Positions 23,272 through 31,397 of a DNA stretch of 31,397 bases are shown piece after piece. Origin of the DNA: an uncultured Bacteroidales bacterium (GTDB taxonomy: Bacteria; Bacteroidota; Bacteroidia; Bacteroidales; UBA932). Below the pieces are notes generated by a model. It was not told the DNA's origin, did no database searches, and worked only from the letters and a program-made list of their open reading frames with translations. The stretch's first letter is position 1. Every line of letters starts with the position of its first letter. Location: the NCBI GenBank assembly GCA_934725285.1, contig CAKVBK010000009.1, positions 1 to 31,397 of the forward strand, in the 5' to 3' direction. The translations under genes and the position numbers were made by a program.

Positions 23272-25449
23272 TTATTCCTCTGTGACGAAAGGTTTGGAGA
23301 GGAGCTCCATGGCCTCCACAGGTTTGTCCGTGGTGATGAGACTGACACCTTTCGCGATGAAATTGAGCATGTCGCTGACATTGTTGACAGTCCAAACATT
23401 GACAGTCATTCCGAGTCCGTTCGCCTCTTTGATCCATGCGTCGGTAAGCTTGCTGTAGGAGTAGTCTATGCCCTTTATTCCATCGGCGTGCACAGCTGAT
23501 GGAGCCTTGTCTCCGTTGAGGTACTGGACGGTCGCTTCCGGTGCGAGTTCCACGATTCTCTTGCAAACCTCGTAGCTGAACGCTATGTACTCAACTTGAT
23601 TCTGAAGACCTTTTGCCTTTACGGCATCGACGCAAGTTTTCGCCGCCGTCATCGTCTTGGCTGTGGTGTTGTGGTTTTTTATCTCTATGATCAGCTTCAC
23701 GTCCGGATAAAGCTTTGCCTGATTCAGATAGTCATCAAGCGTAGGCAGAGGTTCTCCGTTGGCGAGTTTGTAGTCTTTGATCTCATCGTAAGTCTTTGAG
23801 TCGAGCCTCCAACCTTTATATTTGGCGTCCTCGGGTACCTCGTTGCCTTTGAATGTAGGGTTGTGGTATATTACCGGCACTCCATCTGTGGTGGCATAGA
23901 TGTCAAATTCGGATCCATACACCCCGAGTTTCTGTGCTTCGGCCAAAGATGCCACCGAGTTTTCAGCAGCATTGCCATGATGATACCCTCTGTGCGCCAC
24001 AATCTTTGTGTTGTAAAGGTTCTTGATGTCGCTTACAACATTGAACTCAGATGAGCCCAAAGGGTACTGCGTCTCTCCTCTGCCGAGTACAATGCGGTAT
24101 TTTCCGGCTCTGAAATCATCTGGAATGCGAATCTTAAGGTAGCCGTCCCCATACGTCGACGTACATGAATATGACAGTGACTCACTGCTCATGGATTCCA
24201 GCTTGATGCGGTCTCCGCTCTTGAATCCCTTGGCATATATGTAGAACCAGCAGCCCGGCTTGACATTGGCGTTCGGAAGCAATGTCAGGTCACTTATCGA
24301 GATGACTTCCGGCTTCATGTCGTTTTTGACAACCTTGTAGAGTTCTGCCACATTCTTGGCGGTGAGGACATTGCCGTATATCCTTGCGACAACCACGTCA
24401 CCGTTGAAGCCACAATGCGCTCCGGACGCTCCGTTAGGGTCGCCGCCGACGCAGAACCATGTGCTGCCCTCAGTCGGAAAATTCAGGTTGCCGGCCGCCT
24501 CGGCCTCACCTTTAAGTTCTCCGTTGACAAAGATGTAGGATTTCCCGGCCTGCTTGCTCCATATTCCGACAACGTGGTAGTAACGGCCTACTTCCGGAGT
24601 TATGTTCGAATGTGTCCATTTCCAGCTGGATTTCCCGTCCGCGCTGACATTTGGCAGGAAGGTTATATCCTTGCCCTTGCTGTTGTCCGTGATCAGGAAA
24701 CCTGTCCCGCCGCTCTGCATTGAACTGAACGGCTTGATCTCTGAACCATTGGCCGGAGCGTCCATTCTGAATACAACCTCCATTGAGTGCCCGTCCGCGA
24801 GTGCGTTCCTGAATTTCTGATCCTGTGTGTAGTCGATCTTGTAGTACCCGGCGCTTATGGATTCTCCAAGCGTGTGGCTGAAGTGGGCCGCGTATCTGGA
24901 ATATGCGTCATTGAAATAATTGACAGCAGAGGAACCCTGTACCGTTGTCACGGACATTTTTGAGTCGGAATTGTCCACGGCGGTCCCGTCATTCTTGAAT
25001 ATCAAATCCAACAGATCGGCCTCCGGTACATCTGGTGGCGTAGGCGGGACTATGACCTCCTCGTCTTTCGAGCCTTTTTTCTGATTGACGGCGATCGAGA
25101 CGGACTTGGTCTTGCACGTGAACACAAGATTCCCCGATCTTGCCTCAAGAGTCTCGTTCTTTGCGATGTTGACCGTTACCTGCCTTGCTCCTTTCTCCCC
25201 GGAAAGCGGACTGGCGGTGATCCAGTCCGCACCTTTTGCCTCAAGGCTCCATGGGGCGTTCGACATCACGCGCAGTGAATATCCATTCTTCCCCTTTGAC
25301 TCGAATTCAACCGATCTGGGAGTCTCGCCGGATTCATCATAAACGGAGAACTGCACATCTTCCTCATTTTTCTCAGACTCGGTGCATGCAGCCGCCAGCC
25401 CGATGGCCGCAAAGGCACAGACGCAGAATTTCCAGACAAAATTTTTCAT
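23272..25449 (-). CDS. Lipoprotein with BACON, laminin-G-like and glycerophosphodiester phosphodiesterase domains
   Basis: A 725-residue surface or periplasmic lipoprotein (signal peptide ending AAIGLAAAC). Domain order: BACON-like beta domain (about 35-125: SLRVMSNAPWSLEAKGADWITASPLSG), linker rich in Pro/Asp, laminin-G/concanavalin-like domain (about 145-375), an immunoglobulin- or IPT-like part (about 380-470), then a GDPD TIM barrel (about 480-720). GDPD residues are present: His486-Arg487 (VAHRG), Glu514/Asp516 (GSEFD), His529 and IEIK. GDPDs hydrolyse glycerophosphodiesters to glycerol-3-phosphate and an alcohol. Position behind SusC/SusD suggests the substrate is captured at the surface. 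The laminin-G part resembles the protein at 30609-31397. An inverted repeat at 25502-25532 lies between this gene and susD. Confidence 0.9.
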   Translation of the reverse strand: MKNFVWKFCVCAFAAIGLAAACTESEKNEEDVQFSVYDESGETPRSVEFESKGKNGYSLRVMSNAPWSLEAKGADWITASPLSGEKGARQVTVNIAKNETLEARSGNLVFTCKTKSVSIAVNQKKGSKDEEVIVPPTPPDVPEADLLDLIFKNDGTAVDNSDSKMSVTTVQGSSAVNYFNDAYSRYAAHFSHTLGESISAGYYKIDYTQDQKFRNALADGHSMEVVFRMDAPANGSEIKPFSSMQSGGTGFLITDNSKGKDITFLPNVSADGKSSWKWTHSNITPEVGRYYHVVGIWSKQAGKSYIFVNGELKGEAEAAGNLNFPTEGSTWFCVGGDPNGASGAHCGFNGDVVVARIYGNVLTAKNVAELYKVVKNDMKPEVISISDLTLLPNANVKPGCWFYIYAKGFKSGDRIKLESMSSESLSYSCTSTYGDGYLKIRIPDDFRAGKYRIVLGRGETQYPLGSSEFNVVSDIKNLYNTKIVAHRGYHHGNAAENSVASLAEAQKLGVYGSEFDIYATTDGVPVIYHNPTFKGNEVPEDAKYKGWRLDSKTYDEIKDYKLANGEPLPTLDDYLNQAKLYPDVKLIIEIKNHNTTAKTMTAAKTCVDAVKAKGLQNQVEYIAFSYEVCKRIVELAPEATVQYLNGDKAPSAVHADGIKGIDYSYSKLTDAWIKEANGLGMTVNVWTVNNVSDMLNFIAKGVSLITTDKPVEAMELLSKPFVTEE

Positions 25450-25501
25450 TGTAATATGTTTGAGTATATGCGACCGTTTTTAAGGCCTGAATTATTGATG
25501 A

Positions 25502-25532
25502 AGAGCAGGAAGGTGTTTGTTCTTCCTGCTCT
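25502..25532 (-). terminator. Intergenic hairpin between susD-like gene and GDPD gene
   Basis: AGAGCAGGAAG (25502-25512) pairs perfectly with CTTCCTGCTCT (25522-25532) around a 9-base loop, 16 bases after the susD-like stop. No T run follows on the minus strand, so it may be a partial terminator or an mRNA-processing stem that sets the ratio of SusCD to GDPD. Confidence 0.55.
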
Positions 25533-25548
25533 CCCGAAATAGAATCTA

Positions 25549-27453
25549 TTAATATCCAGGGTTCTGGACGAGATTGCCGTTGATGGTGAGTTGCTCCTGC
25601 GGGATGGCCAGCCAGTAGTTCTTAGGGGCGGTGAACGTCCTGGAGTCGGTCTCGTAGGCCTCCGTGATCTTGTAGTAATCCTCGGCCGTCTTGCCTGCGA
25701 TGTTCCATGAACGTGGCCTGTTCTGGAGAATGTTTTGAACGACTTTGTATCTCCTCAGGTCGTAGAACCACCTGCCTTCGAAGGCGAACTCGCTCAGACG
25801 TTCCCTGAGAACCGCGTCAAGCAGTGTCTTGCCGGTAGGAAGGCCGCCGACCTTGGCCCATGAATCCTCGAAGTCCGGAAGTCCGGCACGGTTCCTGACC
25901 TTGTTGATGTAGGTCAGTGCCTCTCCGTCAATCTTGCCGTAGTACTGGACGTAAGCCTCGACGAAGTCCATGTAAGGCTCCGCGAAACGAATGTACGGGA
26001 ATGCGAACTTGTGGTAGGTGAACGACTTGGAGGTGTTGTCAAAGTTGTTGGACTTGTGGATCCACTTCTTGACATAGTAACCTGTGCAGCCTTGATATTC
26101 ATTGCCAGTGTTCCCGTCGTTCTGCTGCTCTTCACCACGACGGCACTTGAGCATGAAGGTCTCGCCGTTGAGATCGTATGATCCACGGTCATAACCGACG
26201 GAGGCGTAGAATCTTGGCTCTCTGTTTATGTGGAGGATGGATGTCTTCTCTCCTGGGTAGCCCGGAGCGTCAACCAATTGGGTCGGATTCTGAATGGCAT
26301 CCTTTGTCTCAGGATCGACATCCATCGGGAGACCGTTCTTGGAGAGGAAGCACTCCACTGCCTCGAACGTCGGGACGAAATATCCACGCCATCCCTCACG
26401 GCTGTAGGATGTGTATCCTGTCCTCGGAGCCATATTCTTGATGTTGTAGGAGATGTTGCCTTGAGCCGCATAGCTGAAGAGGTGCTCGTACTCATTGTAG
26501 AAAGCGTTGGCGTCACCACCGAGGAACGCTGCCCTGTAGTTCTCGTAACCTTTCTCGAAGGTATCGGTCTCCTTGCTCGGGGCATAGAGCTGGAATCCAT
26601 CCGCCTCTCCCTGCCGGATCGCGTCTTGGGCTGCGTCCATGGCCTTCTTCCATAGTTCTTTGTCATATTCAAGAGGCATCAGCGGCGTGCCGTCGTTGTT
26701 CTTGAAATCGGCGTACCACTCAGCGTTGCCGTTGACCATAGGAGACGCTGCCTGAAGCCAGAGACGCGACTTGAGCGCCTTGGCGGTAGTCTTGGTCGCG
26801 CGGCCGAGGAAGTTTGATGAATATGACGCCGGGAGATACTCGGCGGCCTTGTCGTACATGTCAGAGATGAACTGAACACACTCCAGATAAGGCTTGCGCG
26901 CATAATTGATGTCTTCCTGAAGGCCGATGAGGTGGTCCACGATGACGATAGGGCCGTAATATTCAAGAAGAGTCTGGTGCATATAAGCTATGTTCCAGTA
27001 GGCCTCGCCCCTCCAGCGATTCCTTTCGTCCTCGCTCGCGTCAGGCACTTTGTCGATGTTCTCAAGAAGGAGATAGGCGTTGCGGATTCCGCCCCACACA
27101 TTGTAGGACACGGCTCCGGAAGCCTTGTTGCATGTTGTGGACCACATCGCCACATAGGTGTTGGACGGGGTCTCCTGATTGTTGAACACAAGAGACTTCC
27201 ATTTGAAGTAATACACTGAGCCGTAGAAGCTTGACACCATATCACCTCCGCCGCACATCTCCAGCGAAGACTGGAAGTACCATCTGTTGGGCATATAGTA
27301 ATAGAGCGAGGCTGCGAAGTTGTCGGCCTGCACGTGGGTCTTGAAAAGGTCCTCCTCTGTGGCCTTCCCGCTTGGAATGACATCGAGGAAGTCGCAAGAT
27401 GTCGCCATTCCCAAGGCGCAAAACAGTATGATAAAAATCTTCTTCATATTCAT
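25549..27453 (-). CDS. SusD/RagB-family nutrient-binding lipoprotein
   Basis: A 634-residue outer-membrane surface lipoprotein with lipobox ATSC (Cys20). The alpha-helical TPR-like SusD fold is recognisable from DFLDVIPSGKATEEDLF at the start, YWNIAYMHQTLLEYYGPIVIV, TTKTTAKALKSRLWLQAASP-like helices and the C-terminal signature GEALTYINKVRNRAGLPDFED...LLDAVLRERLSEFAFEGRWFYDLRRY ending in LTINGNLVQNPGY. SusD proteins form the lid over a SusC transporter and choose the ligand. It lies 6 bases after the susC-like gene. Ligand identity is not visible; the downstream GDPD suggests a glycerophosphodiester or a phospho-glycan. Confidence 0.96.
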   Translation of the reverse strand: MNMKKIFIILFCALGMATSCDFLDVIPSGKATEEDLFKTHVQADNFAASLYYYMPNRWYFQSSLEMCGGGDMVSSFYGSVYYFKWKSLVFNNQETPSNTYVAMWSTTCNKASGAVSYNVWGGIRNAYLLLENIDKVPDASEDERNRWRGEAYWNIAYMHQTLLEYYGPIVIVDHLIGLQEDINYARKPYLECVQFISDMYDKAAEYLPASYSSNFLGRATKTTAKALKSRLWLQAASPMVNGNAEWYADFKNNDGTPLMPLEYDKELWKKAMDAAQDAIRQGEADGFQLYAPSKETDTFEKGYENYRAAFLGGDANAFYNEYEHLFSYAAQGNISYNIKNMAPRTGYTSYSREGWRGYFVPTFEAVECFLSKNGLPMDVDPETKDAIQNPTQLVDAPGYPGEKTSILHINREPRFYASVGYDRGSYDLNGETFMLKCRRGEEQQNDGNTGNEYQGCTGYYVKKWIHKSNNFDNTSKSFTYHKFAFPYIRFAEPYMDFVEAYVQYYGKIDGEALTYINKVRNRAGLPDFEDSWAKVGGLPTGKTLLDAVLRERLSEFAFEGRWFYDLRRYKVVQNILQNRPRSWNIAGKTAEDYYKITEAYETDSRTFTAPKNYWLAIPQEQLTINGNLVQNPGY

Positions 27454-27459
27454 AAATGA

Positions 27460-30400
27460 TTAGAAAGTGAACTGGAAACCAGCCTTGACCGTGCGCTGGA
27501 GCGGATAGGACAGACCGTTGCCGCGGCCTTTCTCCGGATCCCAGTACTTGAACCTGGAAATGTAGAACAGGTTGTTTCCCTGCAGATAGAAACGAACGAA
27601 CTTGTAGGTGAATCCGACCTCGGCGTTCTTCAGACGGACGAACGAGGCGTCGTGCATGTAAAGTGTGGAGGCCTGGGTGTTGTTGTCCGAAGGAACGGTC
27701 GTGAGCCTTGGATATTTCGCGTCCTTGTTATTGTTGTCCCAAGACCAGTGATCGTCAGCTATGTACTGGACGATGCCGTAGCCGAAATGCTGGTTGTCGC
27801 AGAACGGATGGTTGTTGTACGTCGTGATGTCGTACCTTGAGCTGCCCTGGAACATGATGGAGGCATCCCATTTCTTGTATTTAACCGAACCACCGAATCC
27901 GAACTGGATCTCCGGGAAGTAAGGCTTGTCGCTCCACACGAAGTCATTGGAGTTCACCACGCCGTCGTTGTTCACATCCTTGTACTTGACGTCACCGACA
28001 CCGTAGGCTCCGAAATCCTGCCTTGGGCTGTTGTCGATCTCCTCCTGCGAGGTGAAGAGCCCTTCGGCGATGAGCACCTTGTTGGAATTGATCGGCTTCC
28101 CTATTTTCGAGAGATGTGGATTCTTGGTGTAGTCAGGCTCGTCCATGGCCTTCACTTCGGAATGGGCGTAGGTGAACGTTCCGCGCAGTGAGTACTGGAA
28201 GTCGCTGTTCACCACCTTGTTGTAGTTGATGGAGAAATCCACTCCGGAATTGGAGGTCTCTCCGAGGTTCGCCCAAGGAAGCGATCCGCCCACTCCACCG
28301 TTCGACGCGAATGACTTGCGCTGCATGAATATGTTCGTGCGGTACTCGTGGAACCAGTCGGCGGACAGCTTCAGGTCTTTGAAGAGTTCGATGTCGATTC
28401 CGACATTGAGTTTCCTGGCTATCTCCCAAGTGGCGTTCACATTACCGTAGTTGGAGATGAATCCGGCGCCGATCTTGGCGAAGTTGGAACCGAAAACGTA
28501 GGATCGGTCTCCCATATCAACCTCGGTGATGTATGGAAAACGATGGTCGTCACCGAGAGAGTCGTTTCCTACGAGGCCGTACGAGGCGCGGAGCTTCAGG
28601 TTTGTCACCGCATCCTTCAAAGGGGCGAAGAATTTCTCGTTGGAGATGTTCCATCCTATGGCCGCTGACGGGAAGAAACCGAAACGCTTGCCGGCGATGA
28701 AGTTCTCGGAACCGTTGTAGCCGAAGTTGCCTTCAAGGAAGTAACGTTTGGCGTAGTTGTATGTGACACGGCCGGCGAGACCCTGCTCCCTGAACGGAAG
28801 GAGTTTCTCCTCTGATGATCCGGTGGCGTTGTTCACCTTCTCTTTCATGTGGTACACGAGGTCGGCGCTGACATCATGCTTCCCGAATTTCCTCGCATAG
28901 TTGATCTGACCTTGCAGAGACCACTCGTGGTAGCCGCTTGCGGAGACAGAACTCTCAAGGTAGGTCGTTCCCTCCGCGCCGATGGAGTTGGCTGTCCATG
29001 AATAAGTTCCATCATCGTTGAGCGTGATGCTGTCCGGGTCGATCTTGTAATATGCCGGAATATGATAGCGGTTCGTGGCCGCGTAGGAGTAGTTGTAGAA
29101 AGAGACCAACGCCTTGGCGGAGAGGCCCTTTGTGATGAATTTCAGACTCTGGTCAACGTTGAGGGAGGCTGTCATCCAAGACCGATATTGCTCCTTGTAA
29201 CCACGGCTGAGCAAGGCGTAAGGATTGAGGTCGTTGGAACCTGTGTCCCAAGTGTCGTTGTTGCCGTACCTTACGAACGTGTCTCCGTCCTGCGCCGGAA
29301 GAACGGCCGGGAAGCGCACCGGGTTCGCGCGCATCGTGTAGTAGAAGAGGTTGGAGGTGGACTCGTAAGGGCTGTCCTGATACTGAAGCTGCATATTCAG
29401 TTTCATCGAGACCTTGGTCGTCTTGGTCGCCTGAGCCGTGACATTGCTCTGGAACATGTACTTCTTGTTGTTGAGGTTCACGTCCAGAAGAGCGTCCTTA
29501 GGCTCCTTGATGATACCGTTCTCGTTGTAGATAGAGGCGTTGAGGAAGTAGTTGACCTTCTTTCCGCCACCACGCAGAGAGACGTTGAATCGTTGGTTCA
29601 TCGCGAAGTCCTTGAACAGCATTCCGTACCAGTCGTTGTTCGGATAGACGTAAGGGTCGAGATGGTTTCTGGTTCCTTCGATCTTCTCGCTTGAGTAGAA
29701 CGGCACGTATGTGGCGCCTGACTGGCGGGCCACGTTGTAGAGGGCTTCATTGTAAAGCTCCATATACTGCACACCGTCAGCCACTTCCTGAACCATTGTC
29801 GGCATGGAGACCGTGTTGTCGAAGGATGCGCTGATGGCGATCTTCTCGGAGTTTCGTCCTTCCTTGGTGGTCACGATGAGCACACCATTGGCTCCTCTGG
29901 AACCGTAAAGGGCGGTGGCGGTAGCGTCCTTCAGGACAGACATCGACTCGATGGCCTCGGTCGGGATGTTGTTGAGCATCGAGGATGTGATCTCCACTCC
30001 GTCCAGAACAATCAGCGCGCTGGAGTTGGCTCCGAAGGTGGATATTCCTCGAATATAGAAGGCCGCGCCGTCGGCTCCCGGCTCACCCGAAGTCTGGCGG
30101 GCGATGAGCCCGGGAATATTTCCGGCGAAAGATGTCGTGAGGTTCGAGGATGAGGTCGCAAGGTCCGTTGGCTTCACCGCCTGGACGGCTCCCACGAGGG
30201 ATTCCTTCTTCTGCGTGCCGAATCCGACCACGACTGACTCTTCGAGAGCGTTGGACTGAACGATCATGGTGACGAGGGTGAACAGATAGGTGTCAGCCAC
30301 TTTGATCTCCTTTGTATCGTATCCCATCATCTCGAAGACGACGGTCTCTGTGGTGGGGGAGACGGAGAACCTGTACTCTCCGTGCGCGTCTGTCGTGGCG

Positions 30401-30588
30401 ATTTCCTTAGGATTTTCCTTGGAATGGATGACGACTCCTGCCAAAGGTGTGTCGCCGTCGGAACCGATGACGATACCGTTCAGTATCTTGTCCGCCTGTC
30501 CTGTCTTCGCGTTTTGCGCCGGCATCGTAAGAACACCGAGGCAAAGCGTGACGGCCAGCATTAATAGCCTTTTGATTATCTTATTCAT
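27460..30588 (-). CDS. SusC/RagA-family TonB-dependent outer-membrane transporter
   Basis: A 1042-residue protein with a signal peptide (about 1-24, ...GVLTMPAQ). It has an N-terminal carboxypeptidase-regulatory-like domain (about 36-115: NGIVIGSDGDTPLAGVVIHS), a TonB-box/plug start (VVGFGTQKKESLVGAVQAV), a plug with the usual SusC sequence ALIVLDGVEI...PTEAIESMSVLKDATATALYGSRGANGVLIV, then a large beta-barrel ending in AGFQFTF. It imports substrates across the outer membrane with energy from TonB. It sits between a laminin-G-like lipoprotein (20 bases upstream) and the susD-like gene. Complete, no defects. Confidence 0.97.
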   Translation of the reverse strand: MNKIIKRLLMLAVTLCLGVLTMPAQNAKTGQADKILNGIVIGSDGDTPLAGVVIHSKENPKEIATTDAHGEYRFSVSPTTETVVFEMMGYDTKEIKVADTYLFTLVTMIVQSNALEESVVVGFGTQKKESLVGAVQAVKPTDLATSSSNLTTSFAGNIPGLIARQTSGEPGADGAAFYIRGISTFGANSSALIVLDGVEITSSMLNNIPTEAIESMSVLKDATATALYGSRGANGVLIVTTKEGRNSEKIAISASFDNTVSMPTMVQEVADGVQYMELYNEALYNVARQSGATYVPFYSSEKIEGTRNHLDPYVYPNNDWYGMLFKDFAMNQRFNVSLRGGGKKVNYFLNASIYNENGIIKEPKDALLDVNLNNKKYMFQSNVTAQATKTTKVSMKLNMQLQYQDSPYESTSNLFYYTMRANPVRFPAVLPAQDGDTFVRYGNNDTWDTGSNDLNPYALLSRGYKEQYRSWMTASLNVDQSLKFITKGLSAKALVSFYNYSYAATNRYHIPAYYKIDPDSITLNDDGTYSWTANSIGAEGTTYLESSVSASGYHEWSLQGQINYARKFGKHDVSADLVYHMKEKVNNATGSSEEKLLPFREQGLAGRVTYNYAKRYFLEGNFGYNGSENFIAGKRFGFFPSAAIGWNISNEKFFAPLKDAVTNLKLRASYGLVGNDSLGDDHRFPYITEVDMGDRSYVFGSNFAKIGAGFISNYGNVNATWEIARKLNVGIDIELFKDLKLSADWFHEYRTNIFMQRKSFASNGGVGGSLPWANLGETSNSGVDFSINYNKVVNSDFQYSLRGTFTYAHSEVKAMDEPDYTKNPHLSKIGKPINSNKVLIAEGLFTSQEEIDNSPRQDFGAYGVGDVKYKDVNNDGVVNSNDFVWSDKPYFPEIQFGFGGSVKYKKWDASIMFQGSSRYDITTYNNHPFCDNQHFGYGIVQYIADDHWSWDNNNKDAKYPRLTTVPSDNNTQASTLYMHDASFVRLKNAEVGFTYKFVRFYLQGNNLFYISRFKYWDPEKGRGNGLSYPLQRTVKAGFQFTF

Positions 30589-30608
30589 AAGCTGTGATTT
30601 TTCTGATG

Positions 30609-31397
30609 TTACTTCACGATCTGGATCTTGCCTTTCAGTGCGGTCTTGGCCTTGATCTGCTCGGCTGTGAGCGGATTGTCATAGAGACGTGCGACCACGA
30701 CTGTGCCGTTCCAGGAACCATTGAATTTGGTTTCGTTGTTGTAGTTTCCGGCTACTCCCATGCAATGCAGGCCGCTCTTGTGTTTGAGCGCTGTCACTCC
30801 GACTGTGGCCTTGAGCTCACCGTCCACGTAGCACTTGATTGTCTCCTTGTCCCAGACTCCGAACACGTGGTAGAGTTGGCCGGGAACAGCCTGAACGTGG
30901 CTTACCGCGAAGTTCCAGTTGCCGTTGCCGTGCTGGATGAACTCTATCGAGCCGTCACGGGTGACTTTCGATCCGTCCCCGGCGTTTGTCTTTTCACCCG
31001 GCGCGCCGAGCATCAAGGCGAACCCTCCGGACTGTGTGGCGCCGAAGGCCTTTGTCTCGACGTTGGTGTGGGCGGCAGGGATGGAGAACACGGATTCAAT
31101 CGTGTAGCCATTGTTGAGCCTGCCTTCGAAAGCGGTGTATTCACACTCCCAGAAAGCGTAGTCAGCCTTGTTGAATGCTTTGTTCTGGGCGCGTGTCACG
31201 GATGGCCCCCAAGCGGCATAGTCATCGTAGTAGTTCATGGCCGCTCCCTTTGTCCAGGAGTTCACTTTGCTCTTGAGAGGGGAAATGTCTTCAGCGGTGC
31301 CGTCTTCGTGGAATTTGAAGTCCATCAGGTCGGCGGCGGCGTACTGGGTCAGGGTGATCACACCCTTGACATCCTTGTCTTCCTCGGAATCAGCGCA
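30609..31397 (-). CDS. Laminin-G-like domain lipoprotein, 5' end cut by window
   Basis: The minus-strand frame stays open to base 31397, so the protein is at least 262 residues and its start lies outside. The last visible codons read CADSEEDKDVKG, and the Cys is probably the lipobox cysteine, so only a signal peptide is missing. The rest is a laminin-G/concanavalin-like sandwich (AADLMDFKFHEDGTAEDIS..., GYTIESVFSIP, GQLYHVFGVWDKETIKCYVDGELKATVG, GTVVVARLYDNPLTAEQIK). The same pattern occurs in the GDPD lipoprotein of this operon. It probably binds substrate at the surface next to SusCD. A GTG at 31359-31361 could start a shorter product, but the Cys-led reading is preferred. Confidence 0.8.
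   Translation of the reverse strand, partial: CADSEEDKDVKGVITLTQYAAADLMDFKFHEDGTAEDISPLKSKVNSWTKGAAMNYYDDYAAWGPSVTRAQNKAFNKADYAFWECEYTAFEGRLNNGYTIESVFSIPAAHTNVETKAFGATQSGGFALMLGAPGEKTNAGDGSKVTRDGSIEFIQHGNGNWNFAVSHVQAVPGQLYHVFGVWDKETIKCYVDGELKATVGVTALKHKSGLHCMGVAGNYNNETKFNGSWNGTVVVARLYDNPLTAEQIKAKTALKGKIQIVK

Overview
The window looks like a chromosomal segment of a Bacteroidales bacterium (Bacteroidota). The evidence is a SusC/SusD pair, BACON and laminin-G-like lipoproteins, promoter boxes of the TTTG-N18/19-TAnnTTTG type, and a FabK-type fatty-acid cluster. Most genes are moderately GC-rich. The block from about 1.0 to 9.0 kb is visibly more AT-rich, gene-poor at its edges and full of hairpins and broken genes, so it reads as an accessory island. 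I cannot name a genus.

Layout. (1) 1-981: 3' part of an MDR zinc-type dehydrogenase. (2) 982-2076: hairpin-rich DNA ending in a structured RNA or attenuator (1945-2034). (3) 2077-3795: a radical SAM/SPASM maturase with a PqqD-like N-terminus, then a 31-codon two-cysteine ORF and a strong terminator, which suggests a RiPP-like cassette. (4) 3828-6843: three co-directional genes, namely a HEPN-like protein, a kinase-fold-like protein with a substituted catalytic Asp, and a large coiled-coil protein of unknown family. (5) 7178-8627: relics of a DUF4143-type AAA ATPase and an ankyrin-repeat gene. (6) 9154-11816 (minus): a uracil-DNA-glycosylase-superfamily gene whose N-terminal extension is built from palindromic repeats, coupled to an OadA/PycB-like carboxyltransferase that lacks the biotinyl lysine. 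(7) 11900-17462 (plus): SPOR lipoprotein, M28-like/TonB_C fusion with lost metal ligands, leuS and a YitT-family membrane protein, then a terminator. (8) 17577-18680: membrane-anchored AraC-type regulator. (9) 18669-23046 (minus): fabH, fabK, fabF, fabZ and an RluA-type pseudouridine synthase. (10) 23272-31397 (minus): a SusCD-type uptake locus with two laminin-G-like lipoproteins, one fused to a glycerophosphodiester phosphodiesterase.

The candidate for a new system is 1945-6843. The maturase and small ORF form one unit. The HEPN-like/kinase-like/coiled-coil trio forms a second unit, separated from the first by the terminator but sharing strand and base composition. The island has near-identical 41-bp promoter-like repeats at 1284-1324 and 7178-7218.

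Across the whole window the hexamer GAATAT (either strand) occurs at about 70 places by my manual scan, against roughly 13-15 expected from base composition. It appears in several reading frames and between genes. No rRNA, tRNA, CRISPR array or intact insertion sequence was recognised.
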